This document shows positions 1 through 8,784 of a DNA stretch of 64,000 nucleotides, in pieces. The stretch comes from Stutzerimonas stutzeri KOS6. Lineage in GTDB: Bacteria > Pseudomonadota > Gammaproteobacteria > Pseudomonadales > Pseudomonadaceae. The stretch's first letter is position 1. The number at the start of each line of letters is the position of its first letter. The stretch is taken from assembly GCF_000307775.2 (NCBI RefSeq), contig NZ_KK020676.1, positions 1,811,343 to 1,875,342 on the forward strand. The letters are read 5' to 3'. Below the pieces are notes generated by a model. The model did not search any database and was not told the DNA's origin. It saw only the letters and a list, made by a program, of their open reading frames with translations. The position numbers and the translations under genes are program-made.

Positions 1-93
1 GGGCTACCGCGATGCGCCACTGCACGATGTATCTGGCTGAGAATGTGCGTAAAATTCTTGAAGTTTTTCGGTCTTATTACGAGCGCATACACA

Positions 94-450
94 GTGGAAA
101 TTTTCAAAGAGTTTACTTTCGAGTCGGCACATCGGCTACCCAATGTCCCCCAAGGGCACAAGTGCGGGCGTCTACATGGACATTCCTTTCGTGTCGCCTT
201 ATATATCAGTGGTCCAGTCGATCCTCATACTGGATGGATTCGTGATTTTGGCGAGCTCAAGGCCATATTCAGGCCATTGTACGAGCGGCTCGACCATAAC
301 TACTTGAACGACATTCCAGGACTGGAGAACCCGACCAGCGAGAATCTCGCTAAGTGGATCTGGGATGAGCTGAAGCCCCTGCTTCCTGAACTCTCTCGCA
401 TTCGGATCCACGAAACCTGCACAAGTGGCTGCGAGTATGCAGGCGACTGA
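94..450 (+). CDS. queD: 6-carboxy-5,6,7,8-tetrahydropterin synthase QueD
   Basis: QueD converts dihydroneopterin triphosphate to 6-carboxytetrahydropterin, an early cytosolic step towards queuosine and other 7-deazaguanines. The protein has the zinc-binding histidines of the family (SAHRLP near residue 12 and the [12 protein letters not shown] stretch with its active-site Cys), then the LDHNYLND and ENPTSE motifs and the terminal ETCTSGC. I start it at the GTG at 94, which gives 118 aa, the usual length of Pseudomonas QueD. An ATG at 43 would add 17 residues not found in the family. It stands alone here, with no other queuosine gene next to it. The first 93 bases of the window hold no gene I can support. 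Confidence 0.93.
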   Translation: MEIFKEFTFESAHRLPNVPQGHKCGRLHGHSFRVALYISGPVDPHTGWIRDFGELKAIFRPLYERLDHNYLNDIPGLENPTSENLAKWIWDELKPLLPELSRIRIHETCTSGCEYAGD

Positions 451-569
451 TTGATCCGCTAATTAGCTGTGGTGCTGACGGCGCCTCTCGGCTTTGACAG
501 CTGCAGTTTCATGCTGCAGAGTACCGCGCTTTTTAAATGCGACTTCGGTCGGTTATATGGAGAGTACGA

Positions 570-1886
570 ATGAACGCAGTGGTTGCGGCTGTCGGCATTA
601 TGCTGATCTTGAGTCTTTGCCGCGTGCATGTGGTGGTGGCGTTGATTACTGGTGCCATGGCTGGAGGGTTGATAGGTGGTTTGGGTGTCGAGGGTAGTCT
701 GGCTGCTTTCAACAAGGGGTTGGGGGGCGGCGCAACGGTCGCCTTGTCGTACGCATTACTAGGCGCTTTTGCCGTTGCCATAGCCAAGAGTGGTTTGGCT
801 CATGCGCTTGCTGACAAAGCACTGACACTGGTTGGTCGGCAAGGGACTCAGGGGGCCGGAGCCGTCAAGTGGATGATGATCGCTTTGCTGCTAGCGGTAG
901 CCGTTTCATCACAGAACATTTTGCCGATTCATATTGCTTTTATTCCCTTGTTGGTCCCTCCGCTGCTCTATGTACTATCGAGACTGAAAATTGATAGACG
1001 CTTGATTGCGTGCGTTCTAGCGTTCGGACTTATCACTCCCTACATGTTCTTGCCGGTTGGATTCGGCAATATTTTCTTGAATGAAATTTTGCTGGCGAAC
1101 GTGGCCAAGAGTGGAGTCGACGTCACCGGCGTCAAGGTCACTCATGCTATGTTCATTCCTGCAATGGGTATGCTCGCAGGACTGTTGATTGCCCTGTATA
1201 GCTACCGCAAGCCGCGAGAATATGATCTTGGGCGTATCGAGCAGGTTGAAAAGACCAGCGTTAAGTGCAGCCCGATCACCGTAATGGTGGCTGCGATCGC
1301 TGTTGCCGCCGCCTTTGTGATCCAGCTTTGGCTGGATTCGATGATCCTGGGAGCGCTTGCCGGGTTCGTCATTTTTTCCGTTTCCGGCGTGGTCCGCTGG
1401 CGTGAGGCTGATGATCTCTTCACCGAAGGGATGAAGATGATGGCCATGATCGGCTTCATCATGATCGCTGCCGCGGGATTTGCCGAGGTAATGCGTGAGA
1501 CGGGCGAGGTGAAGCAGCTCGTTGACGCGTCTGCTCAGTGGATTGGTAATAGTAAGGCCGTAGGTGCCTTGCTGATGCTGTTGGTCGGCTTGCTGGTCAC
1601 CATCGGCATTGGCTCCTCTTTTTCTACGGTTCCGATTATTGCGGCGATTTTCGTCCCGCTTGGTTTGGAGCTGGGTTTCAGTCCATTGGCAATCGTGAGT
1701 CTGGTCGGCACTGCGGGTGCTCTGGGGGATGGAGGGTCGCCCGCTTCGGATTCTACGCTGGGTCCAACGGCAGGCCTGAACGCCGATGGGCAGCATAATC
1801 ATATCTGGGACACTGTCGTGCCCACCTTTTTGCATTACAACCTGCCGCTTTTGGCATTCGGCTGGCTGGCTGCAATGACTTTGTAG
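570..1886 (+). CDS. Na+/H+ antiporter-family (YuiF-type) membrane transporter
   Basis: This is an integral inner-membrane carrier of 438 aa with about 11-12 hydrophobic segments. The motifs SSQNILPIHIAF near residue 115 and GDGGSPASDSTLGPT near residue 390 are typical of the Na+/H+ antiporter-like branch of the ion-transporter superfamily. Bacillus YuiF of that branch has been linked to histidine transport, so the substrate here could be an amino acid rather than Na+. The ATG at 570 is chosen because GGAG at 559-562 is a well-placed ribosome-binding site. An in-frame ATG at 537 lacks one. No partner gene is adjacent, so the substrate remains open. Confidence 0.75.
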   Translation: MNAVVAAVGIMLILSLCRVHVVVALITGAMAGGLIGGLGVEGSLAAFNKGLGGGATVALSYALLGAFAVAIAKSGLAHALADKALTLVGRQGTQGAGAVKWMMIALLLAVAVSSQNILPIHIAFIPLLVPPLLYVLSRLKIDRRLIACVLAFGLITPYMFLPVGFGNIFLNEILLANVAKSGVDVTGVKVTHAMFIPAMGMLAGLLIALYSYRKPREYDLGRIEQVEKTSVKCSPITVMVAAIAVAAAFVIQLWLDSMILGALAGFVIFSVSGVVRWREADDLFTEGMKMMAMIGFIMIAAAGFAEVMRETGEVKQLVDASAQWIGNSKAVGALLMLLVGLLVTIGIGSSFSTVPIIAAIFVPLGLELGFSPLAIVSLVGTAGALGDGGSPASDSTLGPTAGLNADGQHNHIWDTVVPTFLHYNLPLLAFGWLAAMTL

Positions 1887-2007
1887 CCCCTCGATCGGTA
1901 TGTCGGGCGCTCGCTTTAAGCCAGACACATTTGCCGATTTCTCTACGTACCGCACTCGCTCTGCCGCTCGTTGACTAATAAAGGAATACGCAGCGGCAGA
2001 GTCGGTC

Positions 2008-3069
2008 ATGGTCAATTCAAGACTTGAGCAAAAGGTCTTTCTTTCGCTCTTGGTGGTGGTGTCTTTCGCCTTTGGTTGGATACTGCTGCCATTCTACGGA
2101 GCGGTCTTCTGGGCGGTGATACTTGCCATCATTTTTGCGCCGCTGCAGCGATACCTGTACCGGCGTTTCAGCCAGCGCCGTAACCTGACTGCGCTACTCA
2201 CCTTGCTGGTTTGCCTGCTCGTCGCCGTGTTGCCGGTGATCCTGATTACGGGGATGCTGGTGCAGGAGGTTGCAACCCTTTACAAGCGAATAGAGAGTGG
2301 CGAGCTCGATGTGGGCCGCTGGGTAGCTGGTCTGCGTGAGCTGCTCCCTCAGTCTGTTCAATTGCAGTTGCAACGCTTCGGATTTGGCGACCTTGACGAC
2401 ATGCGTGATCGTCTGGCCTCAGGCGCCTTGGAGGGAAGCCAGTTTCTGGCGACCCAGGCGTTCAGCTTTGGCCAAGGGACGTTTCAGTTTCTGGTCAGCT
2501 TCTTCGTGATGCTTTATCTATTGTTCTTCCTCATCCGAGATGGGCGCGACCTGGTTGCGAAAATTCGGAAAGCCATCCCGCTCAGCGACACTCAGAAACG
2601 ACGCCTTTTCAACAAGTTCACTCGAGTGGTTCGTGCGACGGTGAAGGGCAATATCGTCGTTGCCGTGACGCAAGGTGTGTTGGGCGGAATCATATTCGCC
2701 GTACTGGGGATCTCAGGTGCGTTGTTGTGGGGAGTATTGATGGCCTTTTTGTCCTTGTTGCCAGCGGTAGGGGCGGGACTGATCTGGACGCCTGTGGCCA
2801 TCTACTTCCTGATGACCGGCGCTATCTGGCAGGGCGTGATACTTACGCTTTACGGCGTGCTGGTGATTGGCCTGGTGGACAATATTCTCAGGCCGATTCT
2901 AGTGGGCAAGGATACGAAAATGCCGGATTACGTCGTGCTGATTTCGACCTTGGGTGGGTTGGCATTGTTCGGCCTGAATGGGTTCGTTATCGGGCCCCTG
3001 GTTGCCGCACTTTTCATTTCAACCTGGGGGCTTTTTACTACGCCGGACGAGCCCTTCGCAGACCAGTGA
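2008..3069 (+). CDS. AI-2E transporter family (YdiK/PerM-type) permease
   Basis: The product is a 353-aa polytopic inner-membrane protein of the family called AI-2E transporter (UPF0118). It has two hydrophobic hairpins at the N-terminus (residues 10-45 and 60-85), then a soluble stretch around residues 90-150. Five or so further membrane segments follow, including LLPAVGAGLIWTPVA and the family motif NILRPILVGKDTKMP. Members have been proposed to export autoinducer-2 or act as small-ion antiporters, and most are uncharacterised. The start matches the usual short cytoplasmic N-terminus before the first membrane segment, although the Shine-Dalgarno signal is poor. The gene ends just before a hairpin shared with the convergent phoX. 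Confidence 0.85.
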   Translation: MVNSRLEQKVFLSLLVVVSFAFGWILLPFYGAVFWAVILAIIFAPLQRYLYRRFSQRRNLTALLTLLVCLLVAVLPVILITGMLVQEVATLYKRIESGELDVGRWVAGLRELLPQSVQLQLQRFGFGDLDDMRDRLASGALEGSQFLATQAFSFGQGTFQFLVSFFVMLYLLFFLIRDGRDLVAKIRKAIPLSDTQKRRLFNKFTRVVRATVKGNIVVAVTQGVLGGIIFAVLGISGALLWGVLMAFLSLLPAVGAGLIWTPVAIYFLMTGAIWQGVILTLYGVLVIGLVDNILRPILVGKDTKMPDYVVLISTLGGLALFGLNGFVIGPLVAALFISTWGLFTTPDEPFADQ

Positions 3070-3079
3070 ATACGATGAA

Positions 3080-3101
3080 GGGGCCTGGCTCACCAGGCCC
3101 C
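3080..3101. terminator. Bidirectional hairpin between convergent genes
   Basis: A perfect 9-bp stem (GGGGCCTGG / CCAGGCCCC) with a CTCA loop lies between the stop codons of the AI-2E-type permease and phoX. There is no strong T-run on either side. It is probably a shared terminator of moderate strength. Confidence 0.65.
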
Positions 3102-3107
3102 GAATGA

Positions 3108-5099
3108 CTACATCAGCCGTTTTCCATCGTCGCGGGTGATGATGACCGTGGCGGACCTGGGCCTGCGCCCGGCACCATCCGGCCAGCTGCTGGTATAGCT
3201 TGTCGACGTCGAGCCTTCACCGGGATGCTGGATGTTCACGAACAGTGTTCTGAAGTCTGGTGTTGCCGTTATCCCGGTCACTTCCGCTCCCAACGGGCCG
3301 ACGAGGAATCGCTTGGTCTCGCCAGTGGCGGGATCGGACACCAGCATCTGGTTGTTTCCAAATGGCCCGGTTTGCAGTTGACTGCCACTCATATCCGTCT
3401 GAATCCACAGGCGGCCTTCATCATCGAACCAAAGCCCATCCGGACTGGCCATGATGTTGCTGTTATCCAGCGCGCGTCCTGTCGGGGAGCGGCTGTCGCT
3501 TTCGGGACCTGCTAGGAGGTAAATGTCCCAGTTGAATCGGGTGCCCGCGAAATCACGGCTGGCTTCGTGCCAGCGGATGATATGGCCAAACGTGTTGGGT
3601 GTTCTTGGATTGGAAGGGGTTGCCTCCTGTCGGCTGCTGTTGTTGGTAAGCGTGAAGTAGACTTCGCCGGTATCCGGGTGGACGGCGCCCCATTCCGGGC
3701 GATCCATCTTGGTGGCGCCGACGATATCGGCAGCCAGTCGGGTGTTTACGAGCACCTCCCCCTGATCAGCGAACTGCACACCGGCAGCCTGGCAGGCTCG
3801 CTGAAACTCCGGGCTGGCATGATCCAGTGCAAGCCAGTCACCGCTACCGTCGGGATTGAAGCGTGCGACATAGAGCGTGCCATCATCCAGCAGACGACCA
3901 TCGCTGTGCTGTGGCCGGTATCGATCCCTGCTGGCGTACTTGTAGATGTATTCATTCTGCGAGTCGTCGCCGGAATAGCAGACAATGGGGCGTCCTGGCT
4001 TTACTGGCGCGAACACCAGGCCTTCATGGGCGAAACGGCCTAGGGCGGTATGCTTGATCGGGGTAGAGGTGGGGTCGAAGGGGTCTATTTCGACTATCCA
4101 GCCGAACGTGTTCGGCTCGTTCCGGTAATCGGCTTGTGCGTCTGTCGCGCTACGCGTTGCGTTGAAACGCTCGAACTCGTCGCCCGCCACGGTTTCCCAG
4201 CCGTAGCGACTGCTGTCGCGTACTCCGTAGCGATCGAGTTCACGCGGCAGCTCGGCATCAGCGCTGGCGAAGTATCCGGCCCAGTTCTCTTCGCAGGTGA
4301 GGTAGGTGCCCCAGGGCGTATGTCCGTTGGCGCAGTTGTTGAGGGTACCCCGGGTAGAGGTACCGCTCGGGCTGTAGCGGGTGCGCATCAACGCATGGCC
4401 GCGTGCGGGACCTTCGATTCGCATCGGCGTCGCGCCTGTGATGCGGCGATTCCGCGCTGTTGGCAACACGGACCATTCGCCACGAGGGCCTCGCCTTATT
4501 TCCACGACCGAGACGCCATGAGCATTGATCTCCTTGCGAACCTCGTCGACATCTACACGCTTGCTATCCAACACGGTCGGGCCGTTGCGGTGAAGCAGAG
4601 GTGCATCGATGTACTCGTGATTGAGTACCAGCAGGCCGTGATCGCTCTGCCGTCCGCCGTGCTTTGCATTCATCGGAAAGAAATGCATTCCGTCGTGATG
4701 CATGCCTACCTGCTGGGCCTGGTCTTCTGCGCTGTTGCTGGCATCTTCCAGCCAGGCTGGGTAGCTCCCGGTGATGGGGGTACCCCACGGTATGAAGGCT
4801 GTCGCGGAGTATTGAGCGGGCACGGTGATGATATCGGCACGGGTTACGGCAACCGGAGCGAAGGGCAGGCGGCGGCGCCTGAAGGGCATTTCCTTGAGGC
4901 CGCGGGACGCTGGCTCAGCTGCCTGGGCAAGACCTGGGAAGGACGCGCCGAGAAAGGCCAAGGCGCTTATGGTTGCGCTCCCAGCCAGCACTTTTCGGCG
5001 GCCGACGGATATCACGTCCTGAATATGTGGATTCGTGGAATGGTTGCTGGGTAACTCGTCCCCGTTACCGAACAGAATGTCGTTGTTGTCAGTAATCAC
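3108..5099 (-). CDS. phoX: PhoX-family (DUF839) Tat-exported alkaline phosphatase
   Basis: PhoX is a periplasmic, calcium- and iron-dependent phosphomonoesterase that releases phosphate from organic esters. The N-terminus carries a twin-arginine signal, SVGRRKVLAG at about residues 31-40, followed by a hydrophobic stretch and an Ala-rich cleavage region. The body contains PhoX-like blocks such as GLLVLNHEY, NNCANGHTPWGTYLTCEENW and PDGLWFDDEGRLWI. I choose the GTG at 5099 (663 aa) because GGAG lies 7 nt upstream and a candidate Pho box would place the transcript start downstream of the alternative ATG at 5132. The ATG at 5132 (674 aa, AGGGA upstream) remains possible. Regulation by PhoB is inferred from the box. 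Confidence 0.88.
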   Translation of the reverse strand: MITDNNDILFGNGDELPSNHSTNPHIQDVISVGRRKVLAGSATISALAFLGASFPGLAQAAEPASRGLKEMPFRRRRLPFAPVAVTRADIITVPAQYSATAFIPWGTPITGSYPAWLEDASNSAEDQAQQVGMHHDGMHFFPMNAKHGGRQSDHGLLVLNHEYIDAPLLHRNGPTVLDSKRVDVDEVRKEINAHGVSVVEIRRGPRGEWSVLPTARNRRITGATPMRIEGPARGHALMRTRYSPSGTSTRGTLNNCANGHTPWGTYLTCEENWAGYFASADAELPRELDRYGVRDSSRYGWETVAGDEFERFNATRSATDAQADYRNEPNTFGWIVEIDPFDPTSTPIKHTALGRFAHEGLVFAPVKPGRPIVCYSGDDSQNEYIYKYASRDRYRPQHSDGRLLDDGTLYVARFNPDGSGDWLALDHASPEFQRACQAAGVQFADQGEVLVNTRLAADIVGATKMDRPEWGAVHPDTGEVYFTLTNNSSRQEATPSNPRTPNTFGHIIRWHEASRDFAGTRFNWDIYLLAGPESDSRSPTGRALDNSNIMASPDGLWFDDEGRLWIQTDMSGSQLQTGPFGNNQMLVSDPATGETKRFLVGPLGAEVTGITATPDFRTLFVNIQHPGEGSTSTSYTSSWPDGAGRRPRSATVIITRDDGKRLM

Positions 5100-5149
5100 G
5101 GCGCAGCTCCATACGATTGTTGTCGGAGTCATGACGCTAGATTCCCTAT

Positions 5150-5167
5150 GCGACAACAGAATGACAC
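5150..5167 (-). promoter_or_regulatory. Candidate Pho box upstream of phoX
   Basis: On the minus strand the sequence reads GTGTCAT-TCTG-TTGTCGC. This is a direct repeat of two heptamers separated by 4 nt, matching the PhoB consensus CTGTCAT-N4-CTGTCAC at 6/7 and 5/7 positions. It lies 50 bp upstream of the preferred phoX start. The link to phosphate starvation is consistent with the gene it precedes. Confidence 0.5.
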
Positions 5168-5212
5168 TTTTCCGTTGCCCGACGAAGTGTCAATGCAGTG
5201 GCTTTGTACCCA

Positions 5213-5247
5213 CAAAAAAGAAGGCCTCGGCATATGCCGAGGCCTTC
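5213..5247 (-). terminator. Rho-independent terminator of aceA
   Basis: A perfect 28-nt palindrome at 5220-5247 (GAAGGCCTCGGCAT mirrored) is followed on the minus strand by six T residues (A-run at 5214-5219). It lies 37 nt after the aceA stop codon and separates aceA from phoX on the same strand. Confidence 0.92.
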
Positions 5248-5284
5248 TCAAACACCGCAGCCAGGGAAGACTGCGAACCGGCTC

Positions 5285-6880
5285 TTAGTGGAACTGGTTC
5301 ATGGTGTTGTCTTTACCGCTTGCCTTCAGGGCAGCTTCGCCAGCGAAGTATTCCTTGTGGTTGTCACCGATGTCGGAGCCAGCCATGTTCTGGTGCTTGA
5401 CGCAGGCGATACCCTGACGCAGTTCCTGACGCTGGACGCCCTTGACGTAGGCCAGCATGCCCTGGTCGGCGAAGTACCCCTTGGCCAGATTGTCGGTGGA
5501 CAGTGCGGCAGTGTGGTAGGTCGGCAGGGTGATCAGGTGGTGGAAGATGCCGGCGTGAGCGGAACCATCGCGCTGGAAGGTACGGATCTTCTCGTCTGCA
5601 ACCTGAGCCAGTTCGGTTTCGTCATACTCGACGCTCATCAGCTTGGCACGGTCGTAGGCGGAGACGTCCTTGCCTTCGGCAACGAACGCGTCGAACACCT
5701 GCTGACGGAAGTTCAGGGTCCAGTTGAACGACGGGCTGTTGTTGTAGACCAGCTTGGCATTCGGGATGACTTCGCGGATGCGATCGACCATGGCCTTGAT
5801 CTGGCCAACGTGCGGCTTCTCGGTCTCGATCCACAGCAGGTCGGCGCCGTTCTGCAGGCTGGTGATGCAGTCCAGTACGCAGCGGTCTTCACCAGTGCCC
5901 TTGCGGAACTGGAACAGGTTGGACGGCAGACGCTTCGGACGCAGCAGCTTGCCTTCACGCTTGATGACGACGTCGCCATTGCCCAACTCGGCTTCGGAGA
6001 TTTCTTCGCAGTCGAGGAACGAGTTGTACAGGTCGCCCAGGTCGCCCGGCTCTTTGGTCACGGCGATCTGCTTGGTCAGGCCGGCGCCCAGGGAGTCGGT
6101 ACGCGCAACAATGACGCCGTTGTCGATGCCCAGCTCAAGGAAGGCGTAACGAACGGCTGCGATCTTGGCGAGGAAGTCGGCGTGCGGAACGGTCACTTTG
6201 CCGTCCTGATGGCCGCACTGCTTCTCGTCGGAAACCTGGTTCTCGATCTGGATGCAGCAAGCGCCTGCTTCAATCATGCGCTTGGCCAGCAGGTAGGTGG
6301 CTTCCGGGTTACCGAAGCCGGCATCGATGTCGGCGATGATCGGTACGATGTGGGTTTCGTAGTTGTCGATCTGGTTCTGGATCTCGGCAGCCTTGGCGTT
6401 GTCGCCTGCTTCACGAGCCGCGTCCAGTGCGGTGAACAGCAGGTCCAGCTCGCGGCTATCGGCCTGGCGCAGGAAGGTGTAGAGCTCTTCGATCAGATCG
6501 GAAACGGCTGTCTTCTCGTGCATGGACTGGTCCGGCAGCGGGCCGAACTCGGAACGCAGAGCAGCGACCATCCAGCCGGACAGGTAGAGGTAGCGCTTGT
6601 TGGTGGTCTTCAGGTGCTTCTTGATGGAGATCAGCTTCTGCTGACCGATGAAGCCGTGCCAGCAGCCGAGGGACTGCGTGTAGACGGACGAGTCGGCGTC
6701 GTACTCGGCCATGTCCTTGCGCATGATGTCGGCGGTGTACTGAGCGATTTCCAGACCGGTCTTGAAGCGGTTCTGGGCGCGCATGCGAGCGACGGACTCA
6801 GGGTTGATGGCGGCCCAGCTGCTGCCGTATTGCTCTTTCAGGGCGGCAACTGCCTTGATGTCGTCTTGATATGCGGACAT
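5285..6880 (-). CDS. aceA: Isocitrate lyase
   Basis: AceA cleaves isocitrate into succinate and glyoxylate, the first step of the glyoxylate shunt needed for growth on acetate, ethanol and fatty acids. The 531-aa protein belongs to the long ICL form typical of Pseudomonas. The active-site loop KQCGH lies around residue 220, and the conserved substrate-binding block PSFNWTLNF lies around residue 395. The ATG at 6880 has AAGGA 7 nt upstream. A longer reading from 6928 has no family counterpart. It is transcribed alone, with its own terminator. It competes for isocitrate with the two dehydrogenases encoded 8-11 kb away. It would also be needed to assimilate acetate made by the alcohol-oxidation cluster in this window. 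Confidence 0.96.
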   Translation of the reverse strand: MSAYQDDIKAVAALKEQYGSSWAAINPESVARMRAQNRFKTGLEIAQYTADIMRKDMAEYDADSSVYTQSLGCWHGFIGQQKLISIKKHLKTTNKRYLYLSGWMVAALRSEFGPLPDQSMHEKTAVSDLIEELYTFLRQADSRELDLLFTALDAAREAGDNAKAAEIQNQIDNYETHIVPIIADIDAGFGNPEATYLLAKRMIEAGACCIQIENQVSDEKQCGHQDGKVTVPHADFLAKIAAVRYAFLELGIDNGVIVARTDSLGAGLTKQIAVTKEPGDLGDLYNSFLDCEEISEAELGNGDVVIKREGKLLRPKRLPSNLFQFRKGTGEDRCVLDCITSLQNGADLLWIETEKPHVGQIKAMVDRIREVIPNAKLVYNNSPSFNWTLNFRQQVFDAFVAEGKDVSAYDRAKLMSVEYDETELAQVADEKIRTFQRDGSAHAGIFHHLITLPTYHTAALSTDNLAKGYFADQGMLAYVKGVQRQELRQGIACVKHQNMAGSDIGDNHKEYFAGEAALKASGKDNTMNQFH

Positions 6881-7363
6881 GTTCAATCCTTCAAAAATGA
6901 GTGTGGTTGAGCACCGACTTTTTCCCACCGAAACCTACGTGCTATCGCTGATCAGTGCGGGCAACACGCGGCAGAGCGTCGAAATATCGACCGGGACGAG
7001 GATGAACCGAGAGAAGGGGGGATACGATCGCCGGGCTGGTTCCGGTTGCTGCGCCCACAGCCGGCGTGGCTGCCGTGTGCGCTACAACAACGAGAAGCTG
7101 TCAGTCTGGCCGATACGTCAATCGCTACCCCGTCCCTCAGGACGACTCGTTCCAGTCGCAACCTCGTCAGTCCGCCTTGTGGGCAGTACAGTCACGGAGC
7201 GGCTCGGCTGGTTGGCTGGAGCACGCCCCGGAGACCCTTGCCAGGGCCCCTGGTTAGCGGGAGCGGGGCAATAATGCGCCGCTGGAAAAGCGTCGTCAAT
7301 TGCTTTGTAGTGTTTTTTTTAAGTCACTACATTTTTCGATTGAGGCGTCGGGGTGGCTGGTAT
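6881..7363. other. 483-bp intergenic region upstream of aceA
   Basis: No gene is supported here. The region should carry the aceA promoter, but I see no convincing sigma-70 hexamer pair. Two dyads stand out: GTCGA-AATA-TCGAC at 6978-6991, 98 bp before the aceA start, and the longer TGTAGTG/CACTACA dyad at 7306-7331, listed separately. Confidence 0.5.
7306..7331. promoter_or_regulatory. TGTAGTG-N12-CACTACA dyad, possible operator
   Basis: Two perfect 7-nt half-sites flank a T-rich centre containing eight consecutive T residues. The half-site TGTAGT/ACTACA resembles that reported for RccR, a Pseudomonas regulator of aceA and pyruvate-metabolism genes, although the spacing I recall for RccR sites is shorter. 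It lies about 425 bp upstream of aceA. On the plus strand it could also fold as a hairpin followed by five T residues, but no plus-strand gene precedes it. Confidence 0.35.
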
Positions 7364-8173
7364 TCAGTCCAGAACATCCACCTTCAGGCGCATGGACAGG
7401 TTCTGGCTGCCCTGTGTCGAGTAGCGCTGCAGAGTCCCGTCCTGCTCGGAGCTGGCGCTTTCATCGATACCGCCAACGGTGATCCATTCGCCGACGCGGC
7501 CGCTGACGCGAGTATCGGCGTTCTGCACCTCGACAACGCCGCTATTACCCTGCGAGAGCCGGTCACGTGTGCTGCTGATGGTGATCTGCACGCGGTCACC
7601 CTGCAGCGTGGCGGTGGCATAGAAACCCCGGAGAACGTCGCGATATTGCGTCTCTTGGTAGACCTGGCCGTAGCTGTCTGCGCTTCGGGACGTCAGCGGC
7701 ACGCTCTGGCCGACCTGAATTAGCGCGGGATAACCCTCGCTGGCCTGGATCTGCTGAATACCTCCGTCGCGGCTGTTGGTACTGCGGCGAATGATGCGAA
7801 GCTGGTCCCGTCCGGCGACTTCGCCTCTACCGGTCTCCAGTTCCACGTTGCCGGAGCGCACCGAACCATCTATTCGATAACCCTGGGCGGCGCTGCTAGC
7901 CGAGTCCTGGGTTTCGACACTGATCAGCAGCCGTTTTGGCTCGACATCCAGTTGATCGATGACCTGGCGCAGCTCGCTGATCAGCGAATCCGGTGCGTTG
8001 ATGATCAGCTGGCTGCCATAGGCCGTGACTCTGCCCTGGTCGCCAAGCACGGATTCGGCCACGACGAGCACGTCTTCGGCCATGCGATTGTTGAGCTGGA
8101 TGACCTCAGTCGCCGCCTGCAACGGAAGGCAGGTGCTGAGCGCAAGGGCCGCCAGCAGGATACGAGGGCTCAT
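7364..8173 (-). CDS. Secretin-like periplasmic protein
   Basis: The protein has 269 aa with a signal peptide (hydrophobic LLAALALSTCLPL, cleavage after LQAA). A mixed alpha/beta region about 25-100 follows, with the ITINAPDSLI-like pattern and QLDVEPKRLLISVE. This resembles the N-domains of secretins and pilus or type II secretion channel proteins, but no pore-forming secretin domain follows. The rest is beta-rich. The function is unknown. The start at 8173 overlaps the upstream stop by 4 nt (ATGA) and has GGAG 9 nt upstream. It is the last gene of a four-gene unit led by roxA. Confidence 0.6.
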   Translation of the reverse strand: MSPRILLAALALSTCLPLQAATEVIQLNNRMAEDVLVVAESVLGDQGRVTAYGSQLIINAPDSLISELRQVIDQLDVEPKRLLISVETQDSASSAAQGYRIDGSVRSGNVELETGRGEVAGRDQLRIIRRSTNSRDGGIQQIQASEGYPALIQVGQSVPLTSRSADSYGQVYQETQYRDVLRGFYATATLQGDRVQITISSTRDRLSQGNSGVVEVQNADTRVSGRVGEWITVGGIDESASSEQDGTLQRYSTQGSQNLSMRLKVDVLD

Positions 8174-8778
8174 AGCAGGAAACTCCGCAGGTTGGCATCC
8201 GATAGTCCATGCGCCCACGCCTTGTCGAACTCGGCCTGGCGTCCGCGCACCCGTGCGAGGTCTCGATACCAGGCATGGCCGTCGTATTGCTCGGCGCTGG
8301 GGCGCTCCAGCAGAGCGCAGTCGTCAGCGATGAGATAGGTATCGCTCTGTCCGGGGAAGTCTGGGTTCAGCTTACGGATATGTACACTGCTGGTCAGGCG
8401 GCGGGCAAGCTGCAAAAGGTAATGGCCTTCCTTGACTGCGCGCGTGGGGTCGCCGACGAGGATGCGCAGTTGATTGCGAGGATGAGCCAGTAGAAGGCGA
8501 GTGCAGGCCTGCTGGACGCTGCTGTGGTGATAGAGCCAGGGTTCCAGGTCCGGGCTGTAGATGCACAGCGTTCGTGTGGCCTGCTGCAGCATGGCCAACG
8601 CGTGCCGGCGAACCTCGCTCGGTTCGCTGAAGCGTTGCATCGTGGTGTCTTGCCCGAGCTGGAAGGGCGCTGCCTCCCATGCCTGGGGGTTGTGGACAGC
8701 AAAACGCCCCGGGGAGTGAAAGTCGATAGCCGGCAATTCGGTCTGATCAATTCTTTCGTCCGGGGCGTTATCGCTCAT
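8170..8778 (-). CDS. PLD-fold-like DUF7931-type protein
   Basis: This 202-aa cytoplasmic protein has alternating hydrophobic strands (TLCIYSPDLEPWLY, NQLRILVGD, DTYLIADDCALLER) in the order seen in phospholipase-D-like folds. It lacks the catalytic HxKxxxxD motif. Pseudomonas genomes often annotate such genes as HPA2-related acetyltransferases, which the sequence itself does not support. It begins 6 nt after the GNAT gene and overlaps the next gene by 4 nt, so it is almost certainly cotranscribed and coupled. The partner and role are unknown. Confidence 0.6.
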   Translation of the reverse strand: MSDNAPDERIDQTELPAIDFHSPGRFAVHNPQAWEAAPFQLGQDTTMQRFSEPSEVRRHALAMLQQATRTLCIYSPDLEPWLYHHSSVQQACTRLLLAHPRNQLRILVGDPTRAVKEGHYLLQLARRLTSSVHIRKLNPDFPGQSDTYLIADDCALLERPSAEQYDGHAWYRDLARVRGRQAEFDKAWAHGLSDANLRSFLL

Positions 8779-8784
8779 ATGGAT

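Noticed and set aside
5132..5156. TTG at 5156 or ATG at 5132 as the phoX start
   Set aside because: The TTG has no ribosome-binding site and lies in the Pho box. The ATG is possible but would leave almost no leader, so the GTG at 5099 is preferred.
5198..6910. Long plus-strand open frame of 570 codons opposite aceA
   Set aside because: It mirrors isocitrate lyase, has Val/Leu/Gly-Gln-rich non-family sequence, and lacks a ribosome-binding site. Long antisense frames are common in GC-rich DNA.
7306..7331. Dyad considered as a rho-independent terminator for the secretin-like gene
   Set aside because: On the minus strand no T-run follows the stem. The T-run lies on the plus side, where no gene precedes it.
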